DNA from: Sipunculus nudus
Taxonomy: Eukaryota > Annelida > Sipuncula > Golfingiida > Sipunculidae
Direction of reading: 5' to 3'
NCBI GenBank assembly: GCA_026874595.1
Contig: CM049306.1
Span: forward strand, 62,068,019-62,132,018
DNA length: 64,000 nucleotides
Position 1 is the stretch's first letter, and every line of letters begins with the position of its first letter. Position numbers and translations under genes: made by a program. Below the pieces are notes generated by a model, which had not been told where the DNA came from, searched no databases, and saw only the letters and a list, made by a program, of their open reading frames with translations. Below, one piece after another: positions 22,148 to 35,531 of this stretch.

Positions 22148-24050
22148 TATTACACACTGTGTAACAGTCCCTGAATGCTCTTGTGAGTGTCACTGACCAG
22201 ATGGCCTTCAGTGATAATGAAAGAAATCAAAGAATCCTCAGCAGGTCTGATTCCCATTTCATTAAGTTAATTGACTCAGACTGATATTGGGGATTATTTT
22301 GAACTATATTTTATATTTTGGTGAGATACAATTCAGTTTTATTTTACAGGCTTAATGTTCTGTAGTATTTTGCAGTCTGAAGTGATACACCATCATTACA
22401 GTTTCAGCATATTCAATTATATTTTTATTTCACACACAAGCTACAGACTCATTTTTATACAGTTTTAATTTGTTATTGTTATAGTGCCTATGGAGTAATA
22501 TTTGCTCTGTAAAGGTTTGTCTTGGATAACCAGATTGGTTCAGACCACAGTATTTGTATTTTTTCATTTAGCATTGGAATGTGCAACAACCCTTGCATGT
22601 TAGGCATATGAGGCATAATACAGTTGAGTAGACTCAGTTGGGACATTAATTGTGAATGGAATATTCAGTATGATGAGTGCTTCTCATGCAGTGGTTATAC
22701 CCTCACTGCAGTTCCCCCAAATCAACTTTCTCATTAACGTTTTGTATAGCAAGATTTTGTGGGTGCTATCACCAGGGTGGAAGCAGAGGAAAGGATTATG
22801 ATCAGACCAATGAGAGTGACACTGGTGTCACATTGTGCATCATGCTCCAAATTTTTAACATGTGACCCACTCACAAACAGGTCACTGTGGCCTACATTCT
22901 AATATCAACGGAGCAAAAACACTTGTTTAAGCTCATCAGAAGCTAAAACTCCTGCCTATAGAAATCCAAAGGAAAAAAATCAGGAATCTAAGAAAAGGGT
23001 GGATATGGATTGTCATGAATTCCAGGATGCTGATTGCTCTTGCAGAACTTTAACTGTTGCAGAAGACTGGTTATATAACCTGCAGTATATTTTAACACAT
23101 AAATACCTGATTTCTTTTAAGATTACAATTTACAGCCAACAGTCTTATCTTCACAAATCATACCTGTTTGCCTCATGAAGTTCAAACTTCACATGCTGAC
23201 AGGTCCTCAGTAGAGATCCAAAAGTAGGTCACTGTGATCTACATTTTGTTGGTTATCTGGAGCCAAAACAGGTTTGAGCTGCTCTACCTTAGTAAAAATT
23301 CACCAAAGGCCACATTTTACAGGAACATCTGGATTATTTTCCAGGTAAAAAAAAAGCATTATCCTGCATTAAACTTTGCCTGTCACCAAACTCTCTGGCA
23401 GATAGGTTCTCTCCTGGGGCCTGTCCTTTGATCACTTCAGTGTCACATCCTTGAACCCTTGTTGAACCCTGACAGGTTTATTTCTCCCAGTTTCTTGAAA
23501 CAACTCATTGGGGCTTCCATTATATGTACCCACTAAAATGGTTGACACAAGTCATGTCTAAATTATGGGTGTATTGCTAGTGTTTCAAAAAGATCTGGGA
23601 TAGTATGGGAGACTGTTTGCTCCACCTCTTATCCTTATGGTGTTTTTGCACTGTTTAATACCCCATCACTGCCATATTCATTTCATATTGTGCACATGCA
23701 CACATAGAAATGTAAAATGACTGTAAAATCTTTGCCAGGATTAGTACATTTAAGTATTATTGTAACCCTGTTTTAGTCAACATTCTTAACCCAGTGTTGT
23801 GTGGGATATGTTGTACATGCTGAGTGGTTTTGCAGGTTCTAATTTAGAATTGATACTCCTAGGGGTAAGCACAACCTCTTCACTTGGAAAAAGCTTCTAC
23901 TAAGAGTCTGTTATTGTGTCTTAGACTGAAAAGGTGGGATACTATTGTTCCAGTGTGTTAGCATTTTTGTTTTGGGAACAGATGTGCAGTATGCAAGTCA
24001 TAAGACCAGGAGATCTAGGTATGTTTTTTATAGCAAATAAAACTTTATTA

Positions 24051-26294
24051 CCGTAAAATCTCCATATAAAACCGCACTTCCGATTAAAACCGCACCCAGA
24101 CTTCACCGAAATTCCAGGTGAGACATCGCGAGGGGCTCAAATACTAAGAACCCCCCTTTAAAACCGCACCAACTTTCGCTACGGAATGATGTGACAAAAG
24201 ACACAATCAAGCTATCATCTAGAAATGAACACGCGTAGGTTGCGACTCGGCCATTCCTGTCCACTTTTAAATTCCTTGGGCAATTTATTTAAACACATCA
24301 TAACACTTTTTTGCAGGGTCACTCAAGCATGAAGTTTGGGAAGACGTAAGGGCCGGTGAACCTCTGCGTGTTTATACAGATTTTATATTTCGTGCCGTGT
24401 TCTTGTTTGTTACTGATTTGTCATTATATTTTGGAAAAAATATTCTGCTGATCCATTTCAAGTCACTGTATATTTTAATTCTAAAAATGTTTGATGAAAA
24501 TTCCATTTTCTGGAATTACTCGGAAGATTCAAATCATTTTCATACCGGTTACTTCGGTATTATCATCGTCACATCGTACGTTGACATGGCTCCATGTCAC
24601 AATTTGCTGGCGCGTTTGAAAACATCGCTGGTCAACTTAACTAAATATCAAAGTAATTGAAGTTACCTTGTCGAGATACGCACGTATAGGAAACATGACG
24701 CTTGATAACGAGTGATTTTAAGGTAAAATTAAAGTGGCCAGTCGGGGTAAGCAAGTTTTTTTCCTGAAGAAAGTTTCCGTGTGGGGAGCCATTTTGTCAA
24801 GGCAGTGTTCACGCAAGGCATGCTGGGACGAAATAGGTGGCTGTTCTGTTTACCACCCACCGCGTACAGCCGTTCAAAATATTCTTAGCAGAATACCGGG
24901 GCGTTTCAGCACATGGCTGCACTCAAACTTGATTTTAAAACGATCGTCTGCCATTGTGCGACTCCTTACGATGTCAGCTTTTTATTCATTTTACGTTTAA
25001 AACAAGTAATATCATTGCTAAATAATGCCGCAAATGGGTTTAAAGTAGGCTTTATTTCAATTTTGCTTGAGCATGCCCAACAAAGTGGGCCGCTGTGTGT
25101 TACAACAGGGTTGCCTTGGTGCAAGGCTGAGAATTACACACCAGGTGACCCGGGCTCCATACTCAGCCTTGAACATGTTCTTACGAAATATCGTAGCGGT
25201 CCTTCTGATTTATCAGAAGGAAAGAATAAAAGAGTAATTAAGAATAAGATGCAGCTTAAACTATGTTCACTCTATCTATATATCCTTTATATATCAGTTT
25301 CCATACATGTGGAGTCTCCTGTTTATGTTATATATGATATAACAGCATTTTATCATGAAGAGAAGAGCAGAAGACCATCACTGACACAGCCATGTTGCTG
25401 AGGCATGAACTCTGGTCACCCATGACCTGACCTGTGACCTGACCTCTGGTGTTCCAGAGTAATTTATTGCTAATAAATCTATTTAAAAAAATCTTATTTC
25501 ATGAATAATACTTATGAGTAAATGATAATATATGGCTACAATAAGTCCTTTATGAGTTTATGGCTATAGCTTTTAAGGTTTTAACAAATTTGCCTATGGA
25601 AGTTATGGAAACAATATTTACTATAATTTATTTGGGACAATAATCAGAGGACAACTTTTCTGATATCAATAAGGTCAAGGACAGGGTCATGTGACAAAAG
25701 ATAAACATGACCGCATGGCAGGCTAAAAAAACCAACAGGAGTTGAAATCTTAACAATTTCCTTATGTGGGCACTTCTACATAATTTATTTTTACTCCAGA
25801 ACAGTTTATTAGCCATTATTGGTAAGAAATTTGCTAAATTGCCTCCATTTTCTCTGTTTATTTTACAAATATCCCAATATACCCCTGCTACGCTTTTCCA
25901 TAAGAGGATCCCCATAACTGAAATCTCATTTCAGTTATGAACCCATAACAAACAGCAGGGTTGTTGTAAACGTATTATTTGGTGACAATTACCAAAATTT
26001 CATAACAAGTTATATAACACACGAAAACTATTCAGAAATATTTAATTTATAAATAACAAATAATCGTAAATAATACATTTACACACGGCTCCCATGCATG
26101 CGAGACTGCTGCTAAGAACGGCCTTCGAAAGTTGCAATATTATCGCCCACTCGCCGGCCCCAAAACGATGTCTGTCAGGAAGATATTCAGGAAACCCTTC
26201 TAGTATAAACCGCACAGTGCTTTCAGGAAATCAACCCGATTTCAAGATATTGAATTTCTTGATTAAACCGCGGTTTTAAGTGGAGATTTTACGG
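24051..26294. mobile_element. TA-target inverted-repeat element, CCGTAAAATCTCC family (2.24 kb)
   Basis: Ends CCGTAAAATCTCCATATAAA and its inverse (CCGTAAAATCTCCACTTAAA read from the right), flanked on both sides by TA. Frames of up to 160 codons near 24913-25401 lack similarity to known transposases. Opening CCGTAAAATC is shared with the 1.15 kb family. Confidence 0.75.
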
Positions 26295-26840
26295 TATATT
26301 GTGGCTGCCTTATCCTGACTGTTGACTTTTCTTAATTCATATCTTGAGCCACTTGTAGATTGAGATGAATGTGACAGAGGTTGATACTGTTATCAGACAT
26401 TGAGGATGGTACAGCATGTAAACCAGGAACATTTTGGTGATAAATGGTAGCTCAGTCATTCCTTTGATCAGCTGACCTGGTCTGCCCTGTTGGATGACGC
26501 TCAGACTCTGGGTGTTTGACTTTTATTTGGTCAAGACTGTCACAGTAGGTTGTCTTGTTATTTATATATACATGCTGTGAGTGGCCCTTATGGAATAATG
26601 AAAGGTTTCCCCTACTGTGTCATATAATTTGCTGCTTATTAGAATGCCACATGTAGAGGTATTATTTAAAATATTTAAATGCTGCAAGTGGAATGCAGGT
26701 CTCAAATTTCAGTAGGACTGGAAACATTAGAAATTGGCATAAACCATTTGTGGGTGACACAAAGTCCAGTTTGCGTAACCCATTCAACTTAGCGTAACCT
26801 ATGTAATTTTTTCTTATCTTAAAAATGTGATGTTTAAGTA

Positions 26841-26945
<105 letters not shown>

Positions 26946-27487
26946 TAGAATGAGATTATTTATTATTTGATGCCAATTATATTTGTGTGCTGTTTCTGTA
27001 TTCACCATTGAATAAATTTCCTGTTGGAAACCTTATACTTGTGGTTTTTCTTGGATTAATTTTATATTAAAGAAATTGCAGCAGTTAAATTAAAGCAACA
27101 ATAAATAAACACTTATTTTGCAGAAGTATACCACTGACACACCATTTTAGCTATGAAACTAAAATGTATGTTTAGTTTACAGGAAAATATAATTTGGGAT
27201 TGGCTTCATGGAAAAATAAATTGGAGCTGCATGGCCACTTCTTGAAAGATTTCGGGTGTTACTCATTCTTAATTTACTTTTCTTTTGACATCATGCCAAT
27301 TCCAAAGAACTTTGGCCTGGTGCAATTTCGCCAATAATATATCAAACAATTGTTGACATCATTAGGAAAAATAATTCTGTCTGGAATTCTATCTTTTCAG
27401 CAACGGCCATATGAACAATTTAAAAAAATCTTTGTTGTTTAGATAAATGACCTGATAGGAAATCTGGAATATTATCCAGAGAATTGA

Positions 27488-27960
27488 GTGATAGTCATGG
27501 TCCTTTGTCTGGGTGTCCGTCTGTTAACAGGGTACATTTAGAAACTGTTGGACCTAAGAATCCAAAATTTTGCACAGTTAGATATCCCCAAAATCTCCTC
27601 CTATGCTGAAAATTGGATCACTAGGACTTTGTTTCTTTGAGATATTTAGGAAAACCTCAATTTCCCATTACAAACCCATTGTTACACTGCCAAATTACAA
27701 AACCACTGATCTGACTTTGATTATGTTTAATATATATATATATATATTCTCCTGTACATTTTTTATGTACATGTTAGAAATTAGGTCAGTATTACATAAT
27801 TTTTAGAAGTTATGCGCCCTAACATACTGTGCTTTGTAAAAAAACACAAAAGATAGAAAGAGACTTTTTTTTCAGGGATTTAACCAGTTTAATCAAGATT
27901 CAATTGAATACCTAGAATTAGATCTGAGTTTTGTAAAAAATTGTACAGTTGTTAAAGCCA
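27488..27960 (+). mobile_element. Family-3 repeat fragment (head missing)
   Basis: Matches the body of 39241-39900 (for example TTGGACCTAAGAATCCAAAA and TTAGGTCAGTATT) but lacks the hairpin head AGCTCAG/CTGAGCT and the 3' end. A short (TA)n is at 27728-27746. Confidence 0.65.
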
Positions 27961-30900
27961 GTGTCCCATACAGTATATAAAAGAAATACCCTGAACACCA
28001 TTCATATTTTTATCATATCCAAATTAGGCCTGTTTTTACAATATAACCTGGTAAATGAATACTCGTTTTCCACCCCGTCTGTGTCTCCATATTCAAGTTT
28101 TAAGGTATAATGACAATGGCTGCATCAGCGAAACTGAGCACATTTTAAGAAATTGCAAAACCAGTACAACTGGTTGGAATACAAAATGCAAACAAATGAA
28201 AAAAAGGTAGGAAACTGTATGTCAAATTTATTTGCTGTGTGTCAAGATAAAACTTGACAGGCAGCAGTAGCTTGTCATTTCAAAAAATGAAATTTGAGGC
28301 CTGGAATATGAGAAAGTTGCTGTAGTAGGAATACTGGCAACAAGCAAGGTGTGACACGCAAATAACTCACATCACAGCATAAATAAATACAGACTCGCTG
28401 GTTATATAAGACCAGTTACAGGTACATTTTTTTTAATGTAAAGGTTGTTTTTTATAATTATATCAGATTGGAATACTTTATAACCTCAGCAAATATGTCT
28501 TTTAATTTACCACTTTCTTGTTTAGCCAGGAATACATTGTGTAGTTGTCTTTTTCTGTCTCATTATTATATGTAACCTCGTGTTATACCCACATGCACAC
28601 AAACTTCATATTTTTATATGTAAGTACTACCCGGAATGACAGGTCCATGTGTTGAGTTAAGCCCCCTACAACTTGTTCTTTCATTGGCACTGTGTTTGAT
28701 TTACCATATGAACAGGTTGATGTCTGTTGATGACACGGTCAGACAGGTTCTACATAAGTAAAATTAATGAACAACAGGTGTAATCAGATAAGCTGTATGT
28801 GGCTGGATTCCCTCACAAAAGCAAAGACTCCTGTTCATTCAAAAAACTTGAGATATCATAATATAATCTCAGTGTCTTTTAGTGACGGAAAGCTTATATG
28901 ATGCAGTGGTTGCTATATGTTAGCATGTTCTTACCCCCCTCCTTCTTTTTTTTGTAAGATCATTATTTAGCCGTAAGTCATGAGTCTTGTGTACAGTTCT
29001 ATTTGCAAGGGTTAGTTCAAACAGGTGAGAGCAGGTATGGTAAAATGAAGATTAATGTATGCCCTCTGCTCAACCCAGGGAACGTTGCAGGAGTAATACA
29101 CTAGAGAGATACTCATCTCAAGGTCTCTTCAGTACTTTCAGGGAAATGCCTTTCGTAAGTGCCATTGTCTAGCGTGTGTTGTTTGAAAGATGGCAATGTT
29201 CACCCCATAATTAGCAGCACTGGGCTTTACAGAAAACTGTATATATACTAATAATCAGTTCTTTCATCAGAAGCTCATATATACCAGTATTTTGCTTTCA
29301 CAGTGCCTACAGGCCTAATGCAATATGGGCAATGGGATATCCATCAGGTATAACTTTTTCATGCAGGACCATTACTTTTTGTGTACATATGTGACATGTA
29401 TATGTATAATGCAAGTACTAAAATTTTTAACCCAAGTATAAGCACCAATAACACAAACCACTCCTAAAATATGCACCCAACACAAAATGATTTTAGATGG
29501 CACCAACACTCTTGTGTATGAAAAAGCCATCAAGGATGTATGGACATGCTTAGTTTCAGGTAGATACTTCAAACAACTGTTAAGCTATGTGCACAGATGC
29601 ATGAAACCCAAAAGCAATTGTAGGTGGCGCCACACGTCGTGTATTCAACAAAACTTTCCAAGATGTATGATCATGCATTATATCAGGCTGATTTGTCAAA
29701 TCACACCTGAGAAATAAGCAGGGACATACACTGTGAAAAATTACTGCAGGTGGCACCACCAGTCTTGTATATGATGAAGCTATCCGATATGTATAGCTAT
29801 GTGTAGCTATGTGAACTCTTGATCTGTTCCTGGCTGTACTGAGTGAACTCTTGACCTGTTTCAAAATCTGATACAGTTGGCAGTTTGCAAAAGCTATAAA
29901 TAGATCCAGACTGAAACTTGGCCTGTTGCCAAATCTAGGATTGTTGACAGTCTGCCAAGCTATTTATAGACACAGACAAACTTTCTGTTGATCAGTGTTG
30001 GTCACATGAGTCATATTTGAAATTGAGGTATTGGTGGCACCACCTGTGTAGTCCTTTTCTGTACAGGGGTCATCAGTACATTAATCCATAATGTCTCAAG
30101 GAAAAGCAGGAGCTAGCATATCTTTGGGAGTCTTTTTCTCAAAGTCATTCAGCCAAATGGTTCAATATTTCACAGAAATGATCCCTGAGACCAGCTGTCT
30201 CAAGTTTGTTCAAATGGTTTTGGTTTTATAAATTTTGGCTGAGTTACAAGATTTGAAATTAGTCATTTGGCAGGTAATCATACTAACATATTCTCAGAAA
30301 CAATAGGAACTAGGATCACAAAATTTTGTGCAAATGTTGGTTAGGTGACTCATATGGGAAATTGCAGTTTTTGTTACATCGACTTGTTTTTTACAGTCAG
30401 AAACCTAGTTATTTGAACCTTTTCAGCTTAAAAATGTTTTATACAGAAACTTTCAAGCTGATTGGTTTAATTTTCACAAGAATTATCCTAGGGTAGTGTT
30501 CTTTCAATTGTATAAAAATAGATTGGGTTCATTGATTTTTGGAAGAGTCATAAAAAGCTGAAGTTGGTCTTGCGGCCATTAGGAAGCCTATTTAAAAACT
30601 GAGGGCTGCAAAAGTCATTTTCTGCAAAACTGTTTTTTTTTTCAATTCAACATTGCACAAAAATGATTCTTAGGTGCATTGCCTTTGTTCATGTTTACTT
30701 AAATTATTTTTGGCACAATTATTATACCTTTAAAATGAAAGAACTGCTTCTTTTGTTATTCTAAACATTTTTATTTAAAAAAATCTTATTAATGCATCAG
30801 CTTAAAAAAAAGCATTTTAGCCAAAGTCTTTCAGTATGTGTAAACAGATTTACCAACAGGCAAAGATTGTGTCTGGATCTATGTACAGCTTTGGCAGACT

Positions 30901-31517
30901 GCCAACTATTTCAGATTTGGCAGCAGGCCAAGAGTTGACTCATTGCAGCCAGCTACAGGTCAAAAGTTCACTCAGTCCTGCCAGGTGCAGGTCAAGAGGT
31001 CAATCAGTGTAGTAGCTTGAGCCAGCAATTTGTCACAGTTCACTCGGGGCAAGTTCCTTTCTCACCTGGTCAGCCCAGTGCATCAAACTCAAGGGAAGTT
31101 TCATGTATTGGCCTGATATTTTGACCTGTCTATGCGTCTTTGATGGCTTTCTCATCCACAAGACAGGTGTCACCACCTACAATGACTTTTGCACAGTGTA
31201 TGCATCTGCTTATTTTTACGGAGGAATTTGATACATCAGCCTGAAATGAGGCATATTTATACATATTGGATAGCTTTATCATGTACAAGACTGGTGGTGC
31301 CACCTACAATATTTTTTTCACAGTGTATGTCCCTGCTTTTTTTGCAGGAGGGGTTTGACAAATCAGTCTGAAATTGGGCATATGTATATATCTCTAATAG
31401 CTTCATTGTACACAAGACTCTAGGTACCAGCTACCATCATTTTTGTATTGTTTGCACCCATGCCAGAATTTCAGCAGTGATGCTTGTGTAATTGTTTCTT
31501 GTTCAAAATGTTAAATA

Positions 31518-32578
31518 CAGTAGAACGTCGAATATCCGAACATCGTTTATCCGAAAGTTCATCCGAAATAAAAAACGGAGAACCGAAATTTTGACCATAT
31601 ATCCGAAATTTGAACAATGACAAAAAATTCCAGAATAAAATGGTGTAAAAAGATCGTCTAATCGCTAGATCAGCGGTGATACATATTGCCGACTAATTAG
31701 TGCACCCGAGCGTAGGTACAGTGAAAACACCGCCTCGCTAGCCGGGGTCGTCCTTGGTTCGCTTTAATTAGAATTCCCACGCCGGGGTAATTAACCTGTG
31801 CAAACAAAACGTTACAACAGACCATTACTGAGTTGCCGACCGCAGGTCGTAGGTGTGATAAACACAACCCCGCCGGACCATGCAGTCCACGGTTCAGCTT
31901 TGATCAGGGTGGATTTAAAGGATACCTTTGATCTTCGTTCCGGTAGTCACCCAGACCTCGAGTACCGCGGTGAGTAGATGTTGAGTTTATGTGCGCCTCC
32001 GATATTTACTCACAAAGTCAATTGGTCAGATTGTTTCTGCTCAAGATTTGGGTATTTTGATTGGTTAGAATCTCTATTTACGACTGCAGTAGGGTAATTC
32101 TGATATTTATATAAACCATACTATGAAGCGGATTAATACATTGTGATAGTCCATGCCAACAAGAAAACGCTCATCTTGATTATTCTCCACGTGAATATTT
32201 GCATACTGTTGACACTTACTTGTCAAAGGAGTCACGTAAGCCCAAGCGCCATGTCCTGTCAGTTGATGACAAGCTGTCAATCCTTGCAAAACTTAACACG
32301 GGTACGATATTGATTGTTTCAAGCGCAGGGCTGTTCACAAATTATTATATTACGTGTATTATATAATAATATTTTTCTGTATGATACATAAATTAAATCG
32401 ATCGAAAATGTTTCCATATATTGTGACACGTTTATCATGGGCTAGCTAAATCAATTTAGGTCCGTCAGTAACCGGTAATGTAATCACCATGATTCCCAGA
32501 CAAATTTAATGTGAAATCGTTCATATGAATGATCGTTCATCCGAACAAAGAGGCTTTCGGATAATCGACGTTCTACTG
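31518..32578 (+). mobile_element. pogo/Tigger-like DNA transposon relic
   Basis: Termini CAGTAGAACGTCGAATATCC and the inverse GGATAATCGACGTTCTACTG, flanked by TA on both sides, are characteristic of the pogo branch of Tc1/mariner. Inside, on the plus strand at about 32226-32308, the translation SRKPKRHVLSVDDKLSIL then LAKLNTG resembles the N-terminal CENP-B/Psq helix-turn-helix of pogo and Jerky transposases. The catalytic DDE domain is missing, so this is an internally deleted, non-autonomous copy. Confidence 0.8.
32226..32308 (+). pseudogene. Remnant of pogo-type transposase CENP-B N-terminal HTH
   Basis: About 27 codons keep the pattern K-R-x-x-L-S-V-x-x-K-L-x-I-L-x-K-L-N-x-G found at the start of CENP-B-like DNA-binding domains. 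No start codon precedes it in frame and the frame breaks down afterwards. Its position between matching pogo termini supports the call. Confidence 0.6.
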
Positions 32579-32897
32579 TACATACATTGTTCATATACAT
32601 GTTCGGATGTACTTGAAAAGTAATGGTCCAGCATTGAAGCATTATACCTGGTGTATATCCACTGCCCAGGTTCGCATTTGGCCTGTAGGTTACATACAAT
32701 CACAGAAGTCATGTTACAAGTGATGATTAGTTGTTATTGGTGTTTTATGCATGGAAAGAAACACTTCATGAGGATTTATATTGTCAATATAACTTCCTAT
32801 ATGGACACTAGTAAATCAAGTATGGTTTATAGTAAGAAAGAAGCTGCTGAGGCAGTCATGAACTTGTGTGTGAATACCCAGGCTGGATATGTGGGGT

Positions 32898-32911
32898 GTT
32901 GCCATGGCAAC
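32898..32911. promoter_or_regulatory. Perfect RFX X-box palindrome in REEP intron 1
   Basis: GTTGCCATGGCAAC is an exact symmetrical X-box, the site bound by RFX transcription factors. It lies in apparently unique intronic DNA, 2.5 kb before exon 2. Function is inferred from motif only. Confidence 0.5.
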
Positions 32912-33582
32912 AAGGTTAACCTGGATAAGCTGGCTAGCTGATCTTGGTGTGGTTTTCGGGAGATGTAAACAACCTCAAATACAGCTAATATTTATAGTTC
33001 CCCTGCAGAGCGTGCTTGGTACCCCAGAGCTCACTCTGGTTGTTGCTGGGAATAGCAGCCATTTTAACAGTTCTCAAAGTATTTTCACTAACCCATACAT
33101 GTATTATCTGTTGTTTCAAAGGAACAGTGCAGGATTGTTATCTTCAGGTGTGTGAAAGTCATTTGCAGGTGTGTACATGTTTGAAGCTGTGATAGTGAGG
33201 TGAAGATATGTGGATGGCTACAGTTTGTGGAGACAGGCCCTCAGTTCACTGGCCTGTGTATAGCACCAAGTGATCAAGTGTGTGTATTACAGGGGAAGTT
33301 TTATCCAGAGCTGATAGCATCATCCTGTGGCCAGATGGTTGTAATCACTGCAGCAGGTAGCTGTTCTGCTCATATGATGAAAGAGGACAGGCTGTAAGAC
33401 TGGAGCAGTCATAAAGTAGTGCTGCAACAGACCCTGAGAGAGCAGCCAGCCATCAGTAGGCCACAAGCTGCGGACTGATACAGATTGCTGCTGCAATTTG
33501 ATGGCTCTGGTACAGATGTACTCAGCAGAAACAGGGCTGTTCTGTTTCTTACAGCTAAACTTACTTATAATAATATATTCAC

Positions 33583-33602
33583 ATATATATATATATATAT
33601 AT
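33583..33602. repeat. (TA)n microsatellite
   Basis: Short TA run in REEP intron 1. The surrounding 32690-35120 appears unique and shows no gene. Confidence 0.9.
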
Positions 33603-35126
33603 CATCACTAAAACTGGTTTAGAGCTGTGAAAACATCTCATATATGGAAATTGTCACTTAAGACACTAATAGAAAAAGCTATCAGTTTGTTATGATGTGG
33701 CCATATTATTTTGAAAATGAAACATACTGTCATATGCATGAGTGATCTGAATTTTCCCTCTGAATTGTCTTGAAAATGAAACATCATCAGCACCTATGGT
33801 TTAAAAAAAAGTCAGTATGTTACTTAAGGATAATGCATAAAAACCACAAAATAGATAATACAGGTTGATGATTGGTTTCAATGGATAGCTACTATTGTTT
33901 ATTTTTAATCAAAGTTTCAGTCTGGTGTAAAATCTATGATAAAACTGCTGATCATAAGAATAACCTAATATAGAAATATAGAGAACTTTTTGATAAAGTT
34001 TTCCTGCAGAGTTCATTAGTAAATTTATAACCGACCCAATAAAAAAAAGTCATGTCAATTACTATGTCATATCTACTGCTTAAATGGCCGGCCATTTGGT
34101 GTATTTCTGAGCTTGACATTGTATTTCACATCTATGAAGGCTTTTTTTAACATGTGGTCACAGGTGCAGTCCACTTCCCAAGGCATAAGTTTTTTTTTTT
34201 TTGTGTGGCAGTTATAGAAATTAAATAACAAAAAATTACTGCAGATACAATGACTGTATATAATCATCTGTGTTATGTTTTTGCTTAAAGCATCAACATT
34301 TGGACAGCTTATGGCATAAAGTAAACATAAGCATAAAGTAAACAGACCTATACATTTTGATGTCAGGTGACTTATTTGTATCTATCTGCAATGACTTCAT
34401 TGGGTCATAGACAGCAATCAGGAACTAGCTGGCAAGTGGATTTACATCTCAATGGAAATATAAATGTACTAAAAGATCCTTGAAAGAAGGTGATAAAGAA
34501 TTATAGATGGTGTAAAACAGGTAGCCTCTGAATAACCTAAACTTGGCATGTTGCCCATTGTTTGTAACCACAGCAAAAGAATGTAATAATAATTCCATTG
34601 TTCTCCACCTTTTGAGATAACACATTTCATATGGGGACAGCCTGTGTGACATTATTAGCAGCAACACCACATGCAGTGGTTATTTCCTATATTGTAATTA
34701 CAGGGCTGTGTTGAAGATGTCTATAAGCACACTTTTCTGGTTGCTTGATTAACTGGTGTAATTGAACTGAGCAATTATGTTCTTAGGCACAGTGAGATGG
34801 TGCAGTTATAAAAGCCTTGCCTAAAACACTGTTATCCTACAAACAGAAAATAGAACAACACTGTCAAGTGTTATCACTGGAAATGTTTTCACTGATAATT
34901 TGATCCTTGAAAGCTATATGAAGACATTTCATGCGTGCTCCTTGTATGAGGTCAACTTGAGGTAGAGCAGATTATCAACAGACTTACTTATATTCAGACA
35001 CTGGATTTAAATCGCAGGTCAAGGTTGTGTCAGTCAGCGTGCCATTTAACAAAGAAAGGTCTTATGTTGGCATATTGGGAAACACTGAGGTCATTATTTT
35101 CGCAGTGGGATATATAGCTACAAGGC

Positions 35127-35250
35127 AGTGATATTATTCATGGTAAACAGTTTTTACCATATATACAAAGAATATTCTGTATATTCAGTGATATTGATGG
35201 TGAACAGATCTTACCATATACAAAGAATATTCTGTATATACTCGAAGCTG
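35127..35250. repeat. Local duplication, ~62 bp unit, 2 copies
   Basis: Both copies run CAGTGATATT...ATGGTRAACAG...TTACCATATAC, then AAAGAATATTCTGTATAT. They end about 210 bp before REEP exon 2. Confidence 0.8.
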
Positions 35251-35458
35251 TGACCTTCACACCGGTAACCACACTTGAAAGTTCACAAAACTAAGTTGAT
35301 TTGTTCCCACCTGAGACTTTCGTCATGGAGTATTAACGTTCATCCGTACACACCTGAGAGACTTGTGCATTCTGTTCACACTTCCTTGTGATAATTGTGT
35401 ACCTGTACTGTACACCCGTGAGGTACACCATGCTATATCTGTGTTATCATATTTGTAG

Positions 35459-35531
35459 ACTGGTGTTTGGACTATTATATCCTGCATACAACTCATACAA
35501 AGCTGTGAAGACAAAGAATGTCAAAGAATAT
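35459..35531 (+). CDS. REEP1-4 family ER-shaping protein, exon 2
   Basis: Acceptor TTTGTAG precedes the exon and donor GTAAGT follows it. The first base completes an Ile codon from exon 1, then 24 codons follow and include [18 protein letters not shown], nearly identical to human REEP proteins (Y-P-A-Y-x-S-Y-K-A-V-K). This covers the end of the first hydrophobic segment and the conserved basic loop that follows. The exon ends in phase 0 after KEY, the position where the next family segment begins with V-K/R-W-M-M-Y-W. It is separated from exon 1 by 15.4 kb and from exon 3 by 28.4 kb of repeat-rich intron. Confidence 0.95.

Larger units (their letters stand above)
29306..32689. mobile_element. 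Large foldback element with nested pogo relic
   Basis: The ends are CCTACAGGCC (29306) and GGCCTGTAGG (32680-32689). Long imperfect inverted arms follow: 29306-30000 pairs with 30830-31515 plus 32581-32689. Shared landmarks include GACCATTACTTTT, GGTGGC/TGCCACCT boxes and a TATAAATAGATCCAGAC segment. The right arm is interrupted at 31516 by a pogo-like element. Interior 30000-30830 has no recognisable coding sequence. Confidence 0.65.

Noticed and set aside
24913..25401. 162-codon open frame, the longest in the window
   Set aside because: Lies inside the CCGTAAAATCTCC element, shows no domain or transposase resemblance, and has no splice or promoter context.
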